From: Anaerolineae bacterium
GTDB lineage: Bacteria; Chloroflexota; Anaerolineae; Promineifilales; Promineifilaceae
Assembly (NCBI GenBank): GCA_020848035.1
Contig: JADLAX010000073.1
Span: 1 to 64,000, forward strand
Reading direction: 5' to 3'
DNA: 64,000 bases
Shown: positions 44,452-53,641 of the stretch, one piece after another
Numbering within the stretch: the stretch's first letter is position 1
How the letters are laid out: every line of letters starts with the position of its first letter
The notes under the pieces: model-generated
Databases searched by the model: none
What the model was told of the DNA's origin: nothing
What the model saw: only the letters and a program-made list of their open reading frames with translations
Translations under genes and position numbers: made by a program

Positions 44452-44518
44452 TGAAAGGAGATTGGGGATTGGAGATTAGAGATTGAAAAATCTCCACTCT
44501 CCAATCTCCAATCTCTGC
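44452..44518. repeat. GGAGATT-word inverted repeat between leuD and cimA
   Basis: Iterated GGAGATT words are followed by a GAAAA loop and iterated AATCTCC words. It belongs to the same family as the element inside the helicase gene at 5021-5090. It lies within the operon, so it is not a full terminator or is read through. Confidence 0.85.
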
Positions 44519-44522
44519 GGCG

Positions 44523-45131
44523 TCAGCCGCTTGTGTTCACGCGGGCCGGATGCGCTGCCTCAAATGCGGCAACGGCATCGGCCTGCTTAAGTAAGTAACC
44601 AAGCTGGTCCAGCCCTTCGAGCAGGCAGGTTTTGCTGAAATTGTCGATGGGGAAGGGGACGGAACGGCCGTCTGGCAATCTCAACGTCTGGCTGGCCAAA
44701 TCCACGCTGACTTCCGTGCTGGGGTCTTCGGCCACCAGGCTTAGCAGCTGCTCGTGCGTGTCGTCATCTACAATGATGGGCAGCAGGCCGTTTTTGAGCG
44801 AGTTGTTGCGGAAGATGTCGGCGAAGCTGGTGGAGATTACGGCCGTAAAGCCAAAATCCATCAGCGACCAGGGGGCGTGCTCCCGGCTGGAGCCGCAGCC
44901 GAAGTTGTCGCCCGCCAGCAGAATTTGGGCGCCATGCGCCTCCGGCTGGTTGAGCGGGAAATCGGCGCGGGGCGAGCCATCTTCGTTGTAACGCCAGTGG
45001 TGGAACAAATTTTGGCCCAACCCTTTTTTGCTAATCGTCTTTAAAAACATCGCCGGAATGATCTGGTCCGTGTCGATATTTTCCGTGGGAATCGCCACCA
45101 TGTGGCTGGTTAAGGTTGTGAATGGTTGCAT
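44523..45131 (-). CDS. leuD: 3-isopropylmalate dehydratase small subunit
   Basis: LeuD forms the swivelling domain of isopropylmalate isomerase with LeuC and also serves the citramalate pathway. The 202-residue protein has VAIPTENIDTDQIIPAMFLK, LLAGDNFGCGSSREHAPW and ADIFRNNSLKNGLLPI, all standard blocks. Its length is that of proteobacterial-type LeuD. It lies between an uncharacterised orf and cimA in the operon. Confidence 0.95.
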   Translation of the reverse strand: MQPFTTLTSHMVAIPTENIDTDQIIPAMFLKTISKKGLGQNLFHHWRYNEDGSPRADFPLNQPEAHGAQILLAGDNFGCGSSREHAPWSLMDFGFTAVISTSFADIFRNNSLKNGLLPIIVDDDTHEQLLSLVAEDPSTEVSVDLASQTLRLPDGRSVPFPIDNFSKTCLLEGLDQLGYLLKQADAVAAFEAAHPARVNTSG

Positions 45132-45157
45132 ACAAAACTCTCTCGAAATGTGGTCAT

Positions 45158-45186
45158 GTAGGGGCGACCCGCCGGGTCGCCCCTAC
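45158..45186. repeat. Perfect 13-bp-arm palindrome in the operon
   Basis: GTAGGGGCGACCC (45158-45170) and GGGTCGCCCCTAC (45174-45186) enclose a 3-nt loop. It lies between the uncharacterised orf and leuD. Confidence 0.9.
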
Positions 45187-45202
45187 GAGTTACCTTTGTT
45201 AA

Positions 45203-45682
45203 TTATTGATAGGCAAATTGGAAGCGAAACGGCCGTTCCCGCACCGCACTCACCCGCTCAACCGCTGCTGCCGTCAGGGTAACAATGCCCTCATGTTCCA
45301 ACTCCTGGATGAAGTGGGGGCGGAACCAGTCGCTGAGCTGGGCTGGCTCGTTGAACCGGTTGGGGGCGTGGAGGAGGAGACGGCCGTATCGCTCCAGCTG
45401 CACCTCGGTAATGAGCTGGCGCAGGCCGATGCGGTGCAGCAAATTTTGCTTTAGTTCGTATTTGTTCAGGCCGCTTAACGGGATGATGAGACGGCCGTGG
45501 CTTTCATGAAACACCGGGTTTGCCACCTCGACTGCCTCGCGTACCGTGCCATCTAGCTTGCCCCGGTATTGGGAAAGGTCCCCAACCAGCACCAGCGATG
45601 TCGCCGCATCGACGTGCGGCAGCAGATGTTTCACGAATTCGACGGCGTAGCGTACGTTGACTTGATAGGTTGGGTGGTCCAT
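45203..45682 (-). CDS. Uncharacterised protein inside the leucine operon
   Basis: I do not recognise this protein (159 residues from ATG 45682). It is soluble, with segments such as YAVEFVKHLLPHVDAATSLV, GDLSQYRGKLDGTV, ANPVFHESHGRLIIPLSG and NKYELKQNLLHRIGLRQLI. GGAGGAG supports the chosen start; upstream codons fall in a GAGGCAG hairpin. It lies between leuC and leuD in the same direction, an unusual place since these two normally adjoin. A function linked to the pathway is possible but unsupported by sequence. Confidence 0.55.
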   Translation of the reverse strand: MDHPTYQVNVRYAVEFVKHLLPHVDAATSLVLVGDLSQYRGKLDGTVREAVEVANPVFHESHGRLIIPLSGLNKYELKQNLLHRIGLRQLITEVQLERYGRLLLHAPNRFNEPAQLSDWFRPHFIQELEHEGIVTLTAAAVERVSAVRERPFRFQFAYQ

Positions 45683-45698
45683 ATTTCTCCTCCGGAGG

Positions 45699-45859
45699 GG
45701 GGCGAGGCAGTCGGTGGCAAGCTGTCTTGTTTTGCCAAATTGGAGGCCGACTGCCTCGCCCCTGCTGTTCACTTTTTACTTTTCACTTTTCACAGGTGGG
45801 CGAGGCAGTCGGTGAATCGGCTTCTTGGTGTGCCAAACTGCTGGCCGACTGCCTCGCCC
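45699..45859. repeat. Tandem pair of GAGGCAG-type hairpins
   Basis: Two elements, 45699-45762 and 45798-45859, each have arms of the form GGGCGAGGCAGTCGG / CCGACTGCCTCGCCC and are separated by TTTTCACTTTT words. They lie between leuC and the uncharacterised orf. Confidence 0.85.
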
Positions 45860-45880
45860 CTACTGTTCACTTTTTACTTT

Positions 45881-47287
<1,407 letters not shown>

Positions 47288-47304
47288 ATAAATTCCTTGT
47301 CTCT

Positions 47305-47384
47305 ACCCTCACCCCAGCCCTCTCCCTGCAAGGGAGAGGGAGCCAGTTCCCTCCCCCTCTCAGGGGGAGGGTTAGGATGGGGGT
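47305..47384. repeat. Dispersed 80-bp repeat (CCCTCACCCCAGCCCTCTCCC family)
   Basis: This is the second of three copies in the window (others at 17227-17307 and 63292-63372). It lies between leuA and leuC. Confidence 0.85.
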
Positions 47385-47389
47385 CCAAC

Positions 47390-49048
47390 TTAATCTCCCG
47401 CGACGGCCACCTGCTCCACTCGGCTGGATGTCTCACTGCTGGCCGCCAGCATCTTGTTCAGCGCACTCAGGTAAGCGCGGGCGCTGGCCACCACGATGTC
47501 CGTACTGGCCCCGTGGCCGCTAAAGGTGCGGGCATAATGCTGGCTGGTCTGCGGATTCAGGCCGTATTTATGGTCACCCGCGTCTGGCTGAATGCGAATC
47601 GTCGCTTCCGCCTGGGCGTCCAGCCCTTCCGTCACCGCATTGATCGAAAACTCGGTCAGCTTGGGCGACTCGCCGATGATGCGGTTGATCGCCTGGTAGG
47701 CGGCATCCACCGGCCCGGTGCCCAGGGCGGCGTCCATGTAGGTGGTGCCGTCTGGCCCGGTCAGGCTGACGGACACGGTAGGGATGCTGTGGTCGCCGCA
47801 CGACACCTGGATATGGTTCAGCTTCCAGATTTCCGGCGGCTGGTAAATTTCATCGGCAATGATGGCTTCGATGTCCGCGTCGGTGACCACTTTTTTCTTG
47901 TCGGCCAGCCGCTTGAAGCGCTGGAATGCCTGGTCCAGCTCCTCTTTGTCCAGGTCATCGTAGCCCAAATCTTCCAGGCGCACGCGGAAGGCGTGGCGGC
48001 CGGAATGTTTGCCCAGCACCAGAGTAGAAGCGTGCAGCCCCACCGTTTCTGGCCGCATAATTTCGTAGGTGAGCTGGTTTTTCAGCATGCCGTCCTGGTG
48101 AATGCCCGCTTCGTGGGCAAAGGCGTTGGCCCCCACGATCGCTTTGTTGGGCTGGACGACCATGCCGGTGTAGGCGCTGACCATGCGGCTGGTGCGGGTG
48201 ATATGCGTGGTGTCGATGTTGGTGGTGAAGTTGAAGAAGTTGGGCCGGGTCGAAATGGCCATCGCCACTTCTTCCAGCGAGGTGTTGCCCGCCCGCTCGC
48301 CAATGCCGTTGATGGTCACTTCCACCTGCCGCGCCCCGGCTTTGACGCCGGCCAGGGTGTTGGCCGTGGCCAGCCCCAGGTCGTTGTGGCAGTGGGTGGA
48401 CCAGACCACTTTGTCTGCTCCAGGGGTTTTGGCGATGAGGTAGGTGATGAGACGGCCGTATTCCTCTGGTGTCACGTAGCCAACCGTATCCGGGATGTTT
48501 AGCGTGGTTGCGCCCGCTTTGATTGCTTCCGTCAGCACCTGCACCAGGAAATCCGGGTCGGAGCGGCCCGCATCTTCGGGCGAAAACTCGACATCGTCGC
48601 ACAGGCTGCGGGCGAAAGTTACCGCTTCGATCGTCTGCTCAATGCACGTCTCGCGGTCGATTTTCAGCTTGTGTTGCAGATGGATGTCGCTGGTGGCCAG
48701 GAAGGTGTGAATGCGGTGGCGCGGGGCGACCTTCACGGCGTCGTAGGCGCGCTGGATGTCTTGCTTGTTGGCCCGAGCCAGCCCGGCGATGACCATTGGT
48801 TGGCCACTTTTACGGCCGTCCATAAGCGGCCCCACTTCCTCAGCAATGCGCCGCACGGCGTCAAAGTCGCCGGGGGAGGCAATGGGGAAACCTGCCTCGC
48901 AAATGTCCACGCCCAGGCGGGAAAGCTGCCGGGCAATTTCCAGCTTCTCATCTACGTTCAGCGTTGCCCCAGGCGACTGCTCGCCATCCCGCAGCGTTGT
49001 ATCAAACACAATCACAGTTTCCTGAATCTCGACACCATCGTCGTCCAT
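47390..49048 (-). CDS. leuA: 2-isopropylmalate synthase
   Basis: LeuA condenses acetyl-CoA and 2-oxoisovalerate, the committed step of leucine synthesis. The 552-residue protein has VFDTTLRDGEQSPGATLN, WSTHCHNDLGLATANTLAG, EVTINGIGERAGNTSLEEV and a C-terminal regulatory domain that normally binds leucine. AGAGGAG supports ATG 49048; GTG 49057 is possible but less well spaced. It lies between ilvC and leuC. The presence of both LeuA and CimA fits leucine and isoleucine being made by parallel chain elongation with shared LeuBCD. Confidence 0.95.
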   Translation of the reverse strand: MDDDGVEIQETVIVFDTTLRDGEQSPGATLNVDEKLEIARQLSRLGVDICEAGFPIASPGDFDAVRRIAEEVGPLMDGRKSGQPMVIAGLARANKQDIQRAYDAVKVAPRHRIHTFLATSDIHLQHKLKIDRETCIEQTIEAVTFARSLCDDVEFSPEDAGRSDPDFLVQVLTEAIKAGATTLNIPDTVGYVTPEEYGRLITYLIAKTPGADKVVWSTHCHNDLGLATANTLAGVKAGARQVEVTINGIGERAGNTSLEEVAMAISTRPNFFNFTTNIDTTHITRTSRMVSAYTGMVVQPNKAIVGANAFAHEAGIHQDGMLKNQLTYEIMRPETVGLHASTLVLGKHSGRHAFRVRLEDLGYDDLDKEELDQAFQRFKRLADKKKVVTDADIEAIIADEIYQPPEIWKLNHIQVSCGDHSIPTVSVSLTGPDGTTYMDAALGTGPVDAAYQAINRIIGESPKLTEFSINAVTEGLDAQAEATIRIQPDAGDHKYGLNPQTSQHYARTFSGHGASTDIVVASARAYLSALNKMLAASSETSSRVEQVAVAGD

Positions 49049-49070
49049 TGTAAACACTCCTCTGCTTTTA

Positions 49071-49152
49071 AGAAGAGGTGAACGGGTGAAGGGGTGCAGG
49101 GGTGATTTTTTTTCACCCGCTCACCCGTTCACCCCTTCACCTTGTCACCTTG
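49071..49152. repeat. GTGAACGGGTGA-word inverted repeat
   Basis: GTGAACGGGTGAAGGGGTG words, a run of eight T, and complementary CACCCGTTCACCCC words form a strong hairpin between ilvC and leuA. It abuts the ilvC stop and could cause partial termination inside the operon. Confidence 0.8.
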
Positions 49153-50157
49153 TCACTCTATTTCGACTGCTTTCAAAAACGGCATCATCTTGCGCAGTTC
49201 TTTGCCTACCTGCTCAATCTGGCTGCTGCGGGCTGCTTTGCGGCGATCGTTGAACCAGGGACGGCCGTTGACATTTTCATCAATCCACTCTTCCGCATAA
49301 GCCCCGCTGCGGATGTCTTGCAGCATCTGCTTCATCGCCTGGCGCGTCTCGTCGGTGATGATTTTGGGGCCGCCGGTGTAGTCACCATGTTCGGCCGTAT
49401 CGCTGACGCTGTAGCGCATGTAGCTCAGGCCGCCCTGGTAAAACAGGTCCACAATCAGCTTCAGCTCGTGCAGGCACTCAAAGTAGGCGATTTCTGGCTG
49501 ATACCCGGCTTCTACCAGGGTGTTAAAGCCAGCTTCCACCAGCGCCGCCACGCCACCGCACAGCACCGCCTGTTCGCCAAAGAGGTCCGTCTCGGTCTCT
49601 TCGGCAAAGGTGGTTTCAATCACCCCGGCGCGGGTGCAGCCAATGCCTTTAGCGTAAGCCAGGGCAAACGCTTTGGCGTTGCCGCTGGCATCTTGCTCCA
49701 CCGCCAGCAGGCCGGGCGTGCCGACACCTTCCATAAACACCTCGCGCACCCGGTGGCCCGGCGCTTTGGGGGCGATCATGCTCACGTCGACGTCTTTCGG
49801 CGGCACAATCTGGCCAAAGCGAATGTTAAAGCCGTGGCCAAACATGAGGGTTTTGCCCGGTGCCAGGTTGGGCGCGATGGCCTCTTTGTAGATGGCCGCC
49901 TGCATTGTGTCTGGGGCCAGCAGCATGATGACATCGGCCTCGGCGCAGGCAGCGGCCGTTTCCATCACTTTTAAGCCCGCTGCCTCGGCCTTGGCCCAGG
50001 ACGGACTGCCCGCGTACAGGCCCACGCGCACGTCGGCACCGGAGTCGCGTAAGTTGAGTGAATGGGCGTGCCCCTGGCTGCCGTAGCCCAGCACGGCAAT
50101 CTTTTTGCCAGTGAGCAGACTCAGGTCTGCGTCTTTGTCGTAATAAATGTTAGCCAA
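49153..50157 (-). CDS. ilvC: Ketol-acid reductoisomerase
   Basis: IlvC converts acetolactate and acetohydroxybutyrate to the dihydroxy acids, using NADPH and Mg. The 334-residue length indicates the short class I enzyme. It has the Rossmann motif AVLGYGSQGHAHSLNLRDSG, FGHGFNIRFGQI, APKAPGHRVREVF and the metal-binding DLFGEQAVLCGG and CLHELKLIVDL. It lies between ilvN and leuA in the operon. Confidence 0.96.
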   Translation of the reverse strand: MANIYYDKDADLSLLTGKKIAVLGYGSQGHAHSLNLRDSGADVRVGLYAGSPSWAKAEAAGLKVMETAAACAEADVIMLLAPDTMQAAIYKEAIAPNLAPGKTLMFGHGFNIRFGQIVPPKDVDVSMIAPKAPGHRVREVFMEGVGTPGLLAVEQDASGNAKAFALAYAKGIGCTRAGVIETTFAEETETDLFGEQAVLCGGVAALVEAGFNTLVEAGYQPEIAYFECLHELKLIVDLFYQGGLSYMRYSVSDTAEHGDYTGGPKIITDETRQAMKQMLQDIRSGAYAEEWIDENVNGRPWFNDRRKAARSSQIEQVGKELRKMMPFLKAVEIE

Positions 50158-50182
50158 GATTCCTGTCTCCCTTGTTTGATCA

Positions 50183-50250
50183 GTTACTCAATTACCCAAT
50201 TACTTAATTACTGGCTGGTAATTGGGTAATTGGGTAATTAGGTAATTAAT
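50183..50250. repeat. AATTGGGT-word inverted repeat between ilvN and ilvC
   Basis: CAATTACCC words on the left are complementary to GGGTAATTG words on the right around GGCTGG. It is related to the elements at 12.9, 31.8 and 42.9 kb. The last ilvN codons overlap its edge. Confidence 0.85.
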
Positions 50251-50806
50251 GATGTCCGTTTTGGTGGGCGGGAACGGCCGTTGCCGCCCCCGTCCCCTCT
50301 GATTTTTCTAAACCGCGCACCATCGCCACCCGGCCAGTACGCACCATCTCTTCAATGCCAAAGCTTTGCAGCAGCCGGATCAACGAATCCACCTGGTCTT
50401 CCTTGCCCACAATCTGGATGATGAGCGATTCCATATCCACATCCACAATGCTGGCCCGGTAAATATCTACCAGCTGCATCACCTCGGCCCGCGTCTGGCT
50501 GTCGGTCCGCACCTTGATCAGCGCCAGTTCACGCTTGACCGCCGGAAGATGGGTCACATCCTCGATGCGGGTGACGTTGATCAGCTTGTCCAGCTGGGTA
50601 GTGACCTGGCGCATGTCCCGGTCGGTGCCGTAGGCCACAAAGGTCATGCGGCTGATGCCCGGCGTTTCGCTGTGCCCCACGGCCAGGCTCTCGATATTAA
50701 AATTGCGGCGGCGGAAGAGGCCCGCTACCCGGTTTAAGACGCCCGGTTTGTCTTCCATCCAGGCATTAATTGTGTGTCGTTTGAATCCATTTTCTGTCAT
50801 TGTCAT
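50246..50806 (-). CDS. ilvN: Acetolactate synthase regulatory subunit
   Basis: The small subunit activates IlvB and gives valine feedback. The 186-residue protein has an N-terminal ACT domain (NAWMEDKPGVLNRVAGLFRR, RNFNIESLAVGHSE), a second ACT-like domain and a non-conserved C-terminal tail (GTGAATAVPAHQNGHH) that includes an ACGGCCGT palindrome. It lies between ilvB and ilvC. Whether to call it ilvN or ilvH is a matter of convention. Confidence 0.93.
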   Translation of the reverse strand: MTMTENGFKRHTINAWMEDKPGVLNRVAGLFRRRNFNIESLAVGHSETPGISRMTFVAYGTDRDMRQVTTQLDKLINVTRIEDVTHLPAVKRELALIKVRTDSQTRAEVMQLVDIYRASIVDVDMESLIIQIVGKEDQVDSLIRLLQSFGIEEMVRTGRVAMVRGLEKSEGTGAATAVPAHQNGHH

Positions 50807-50822
50807 TTTCCTTTTGCGTCTA

Positions 50823-50968
50823 GGGCGAGGCAGGTGGGGGGAAGGTGTCCTGCTGAACCATTGATCTACCCACCTGCCTCATCCCTCTGTATCACCTTTC
50901 TCGTGAGGGCGAGGCAGGTGGGTGGAAGGCGTCCTGCTGACCCATTGATCTACCCACCTGCCTCGCCC
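50823..50968. repeat. Tandem pair of GAGGCAGG-type hairpins
   Basis: Two near-identical elements, offset by 84 bp (left arms at 50823 and 50907), have GGGCGAGGCAGGTGGG arms facing CCCACCTGCCTC arms. They lie between ilvB and ilvN. Confidence 0.88.
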
Positions 50969-50989
50969 CTACCAATTACCGTTCACCGA

Positions 50990-52696
50990 TTACCGTTCAC
51001 CGGATGCGGGACGGCGAATCATGTCGGCATTGCTTTTGCCGGGCGTCACCATGGGGTAAACGTTGGTAAATTCCTCCACCTGGAAGTCCAGCAGGTAGGG
51101 GCCATCGTACGCCTGCGCTTCTTTGATCGCGCCAAAGGCATCTTCTTTGCGAGTGACGGAACGAGCCGGGATACCATACGCTTCGGCAATTTTCACAAAG
51201 TCGGGATTGAACAATGGCGTTCCGGCGTGTCGCTTGTTGTAGAACACATCCTGCCATTGGCGCACCATGCCCAGGTAGCCATTGTTAATGATGATGATTT
51301 TGATGGGCAGTTTCTCCTGCACCACGGTAGACAGCTCGATCATCGTCATTTGGAAGCCGCCGTCGCCAGCCACGACCCAGATTTCTTCATCAGGCAGCCC
51401 CATTTGTGCGCCGATGGCCGCAGGCAGACCATAACCCATCGTGCCCAACCCGCCGGAGGTGAGCAAACTGCGCCGCCGGGTGTGGTGGTAGTACTGCGCT
51501 TCCCACATCTGGTGCTGGCCCACGTCGCTGACGACGGTGGCTGCGCCCTCGTCGGTGGCATGCCACAGCGTGCGCATGACGTATGGCGCGATCAGCTCGT
51601 CGGTTTCCTGGGCCAAAATATCACGGCCGCTGGTATCCGCTTTCCACTCGGCGATTTGCTCCAGCCAGGTGAGGTGCTCATTTGGCTCAACTTGAGGCAG
51701 CAAATTGCGCAGGGTGAGCAGGGCATCGCCAATCACCGGGGTGTCGATGGTGATGTTTTTGCCCATTTCGGCCGGGTCCAGATCCACATGGATGATTTTG
51801 GCGTTGGGGGCAAAGGTATCGAAGGCCCCGGTGAGCCGGTCATCCAGGCGGGCACCGATGGCAAAGAGGACGTCGCACTCTTGCAGGGCATAGTTGCAGT
51901 ACGCTTCGCCGTGCATCCCGCCCCAGCTGATCGAGAGCGGGTGGGTAGCTGGAAAGGTGCCGATGCCCAGCAAGCTGGTGGCTACGGGGATGTTGGCTTT
52001 TTCGGCCAGCTGGCGCAGTTCGGCTTCGGCTTTGGCAATGGACACGCCCTGTCCGGCCACGATGACTGGTTTTTTGGCTTCGTTAATGAGGCGGGCGGCG
52101 CGAGCAACGGCCGCTTCCTCTGGCGCATTAATATTGGGGTTGTAGCCTGGTAAATTTACCGTTTCCGGGTACTTAAAGGGCATCGACGCTTGCTGCACGT
52201 CCTTGCACACATCAACCAGCACCGGGCCAGGGCGGCCCGTGCGGGCAATGTAAAATGCCTCTTTCAGCGCGTCGGGCAGTTCCCGAATGTCGGTGATGAG
52301 GTAGTTGTGTTTGGTGATCGGCAGGCTCACGCCCTGGACATCTGCTTCCTGGAAGCCATCGCGTCCCAGCAGCGAGGTGGAGACCTGCCCGGTAATGGCT
52401 ACGATGGGGGTGGAGTCCATGTAGGCGGTGGCCAGCCCGGTAATCAGGTTGGTAGCGCCTGGCCCAGAGGTGGCAATGCAAACCCCTACCTTGCCCGTGG
52501 CCCGCGCATAGCCATCGGCCATGTGGGCGGCACCCTGCTCGTGGGTTACCAGCACGTGGTGGATGGGGTACTCATATTTGGCCAGGTCATCGTAGGTGGG
52601 CAAGATGGCCCCACCGGGCAGACCAAATACAACCTCAACCCCTTCGTGCATCAGGCTCTCCCAGATGATTTGTCCACCAGTTTTTATTTCGCTCAT
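50990..52696 (-). CDS. ilvB: Acetolactate synthase catalytic subunit
   Basis: IlvB makes acetolactate or acetohydroxybutyrate from pyruvate with TPP, FAD and Mg. The 568-residue protein has VVFGLPGGAILPTYDDL, THEQGAAHMADGYARATGK with the catalytic Glu, TSGPGATNLITG and the TPP motif GDGGFQMTMIELSTVV ending in INN. It is the first enzyme gene of the operon. GAGGAGAAGACTTT precedes ATG 52696. The approximately 580-nt leader upstream holds an apparent Ile/Leu/Val leader-peptide attenuator and a second intrinsic terminator. Confidence 0.96.
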   Translation of the reverse strand: MSEIKTGGQIIWESLMHEGVEVVFGLPGGAILPTYDDLAKYEYPIHHVLVTHEQGAAHMADGYARATGKVGVCIATSGPGATNLITGLATAYMDSTPIVAITGQVSTSLLGRDGFQEADVQGVSLPITKHNYLITDIRELPDALKEAFYIARTGRPGPVLVDVCKDVQQASMPFKYPETVNLPGYNPNINAPEEAAVARAARLINEAKKPVIVAGQGVSIAKAEAELRQLAEKANIPVATSLLGIGTFPATHPLSISWGGMHGEAYCNYALQECDVLFAIGARLDDRLTGAFDTFAPNAKIIHVDLDPAEMGKNITIDTPVIGDALLTLRNLLPQVEPNEHLTWLEQIAEWKADTSGRDILAQETDELIAPYVMRTLWHATDEGAATVVSDVGQHQMWEAQYYHHTRRRSLLTSGGLGTMGYGLPAAIGAQMGLPDEEIWVVAGDGGFQMTMIELSTVVQEKLPIKIIIINNGYLGMVRQWQDVFYNKRHAGTPLFNPDFVKIAEAYGIPARSVTRKEDAFGAIKEAQAYDGPYLLDFQVEEFTNVYPMVTPGKSNADMIRRPASGER

Positions 52697-52802
52697 AAAG
52701 TCTTCTCCTCGTTTAGGAGATTAGAGATTGGAGATGGGATGTCCGACCCCCGGATTTCTAACCATTCCTTGCTAAAAATGTTCCTCTGACGGTTTTTCAA
52801 CC

Positions 52803-52842
52803 AAATAAAAAGGCAGCAAACAGAAATGTTCTGCTTGCTGCC
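52803..52842 (-). terminator. Second intrinsic terminator in the ilvB leader
   Basis: Reading leftward, GGCAGCAAGCAGAA (52842-52829) pairs with TTCTGTTTGCTGCC (52825-52812) with one G-T wobble, and is followed by TTTTTATTT. It lies about 107 nt before ilvB and 165 nt after the attenuator terminator. Any transcript from the upstream promoter must pass both. Confidence 0.8.
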
Positions 52843-53006
52843 TGGGTAGACAAGGGGGAGTGGCCGCGTTGGTTTGCTGGAAACAGGGAGACGTGGGGGA
52901 AACGGCCGTTGCCCCCATGTTTCGCTTCTGCTGCCAACTGTGCTTACTCTGTTTGTGTTCCATCAATCCAACACCCGCATCTGTGTACTTCAACTGTAAA
53001 ATGGCA

Positions 53007-53035
53007 AAAAAAAAGCCGCCCTGTTGGGCGGCTTG
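53007..53035 (-). terminator. Attenuator terminator of the ilv-leu operon
   Basis: AAGCCGCCC and GGGCGGCTT form a perfect 9-bp stem (53035-53027 with 53022-53014) around AACA, followed by nine T. It begins 37 nt after the leader-peptide stop. Part of its left arm and loop, CCCAACAG (53029-53022), is exactly complementary to CTGTTGGG in the last codons of the leader peptide, giving an alternative antiterminator pairing. Confidence 0.85.
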
Positions 53036-53071
53036 GTCTTATCCAAAGAGTGTGTTGCTTTCACTCATTCC

Positions 53072-53164
53072 TTACCCAACAGACAATGTCTCCTTATTGA
53101 CGACAATAATAAGGACCAGGCTAAGAAGGATAAGGCTAATAATGATGTGAAAGAGTGTAAACAT
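53072..53164 (-). CDS. Ile/Leu/Val-rich leader peptide of the ilv-leu operon
   Basis: A 30-codon frame (ATG 53164 to TAA 53074-53072) encodes a peptide whose residues 7-22 read IIISLILLSLVLIIVV. In total 17 of 30 residues are Ile, Leu or Val, the three products of the operon. It is too short for ordinary gene calling. It lies between a good promoter (53281-53309) and an intrinsic terminator (53007-53035), upstream of ilvB. Its last codons contain CTGTTGGG, the strand that would pair with the terminator arm. This matches ribosome-mediated attenuation as in enteric ilv leaders. No strong ribosome-binding site is visible before the ATG. A membrane micropeptide is the alternative. Confidence 0.75.
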   Translation of the reverse strand: MFTLFHIIISLILLSLVLIIVVNKETLSVG

Positions 53165-53280
53165 ACTATTTTTGCAGTTTCGTTAAGTCACATAAGTGTA
53201 GCGGCTGCTTTACCAGTGACCAGTGACATTTTGCCAAAAGAAACCGCTCTAATCTTGTATAACTTGCACAACTGATCAAA

Positions 53281-53309
53281 ATTATACTGAGTGACGGCCG
53301 TTTGGCCAA
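53281..53309 (-). promoter_or_regulatory. Promoter of the ilv-leu operon leader
   Basis: Reading leftward, TTGGCC (53309-53304), a 17-bp spacer containing an ACGGCCGT palindrome, and a perfect TATAAT (53286-53281). Transcription would start near 53274, about 110 nt before the leader peptide and 270 nt before the end of the attenuator terminator. Confidence 0.6.
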
Positions 53310-53336
53310 TTTTTCACAAAGTGACGTCAGCTGTAG

Positions 53337-53435
53337 AAACACCAAGGCGGAAAATGTTGCCATTTTCCGCCTTGATTCCCACTATTTCCCACTGAACCGC
53401 GCATTTCAGCACAAGTCTCCAGGAGTATAAGGGAT
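53337..53435. repeat. 99-bp direct repeat, copy 1
   Basis: Identical to 53543-53641 except one base (53420). It contains an AAGGCGGAAAATG / CATTTTCCGCCTT hairpin and, on the minus strand, two AGTGGGAA words 10 bp apart. Confidence 0.95.
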
Positions 53436-53542
53436 TTTTCGGGTCAACTCTACGGACAATATTTACAAATCTGAGGCGATTTTGTTTGTGCTGTTTTGTA
53501 CAAAGGCCGCGCCCGGTGGAAAAATTTGCACTATTTGCCCAA

Positions 53543-53641
53543 AAACACCAAGGCGGAAAATGTTGCCATTTTCCGCCTTGATTCCCACTATTTCCCACTG
53601 AACCGCGCATTTCAGCACAAGTCTCTAGGAGTATAAGGGAT
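53543..53641. repeat. 99-bp direct repeat, copy 2
   Basis: Second copy of the element at 53337-53435, offset by 206 bp, with a unique 107-bp AT-rich segment between the copies. It lies in the spacer between the PucR gene end and the ilv promoter. Confidence 0.95.

Noticed and set aside
44442..44504. N-terminal extension of CimA upstream of ATG 44441
   Set aside because: These codons are encoded by a GGAGATT hairpin repeat. AGGAGAAAAG is correctly spaced for ATG 44441, where family sequence begins.
53072..53164. Reading the Ile/Leu/Val-rich frame as a SecG start or a random membrane peptide
   Set aside because: SecG is about 70 residues and has a different continuation. This frame stops after 30 codons, and its promoter, terminator, competing stem and position before ilvB fit attenuation better. 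A membrane micropeptide is not fully excluded.
52697..53280. T-box riboswitch in the ilvB leader
   Set aside because: I found no T-box sequence of the AGGGTGGNACCGCG type ahead of either terminator, so I did not call one.
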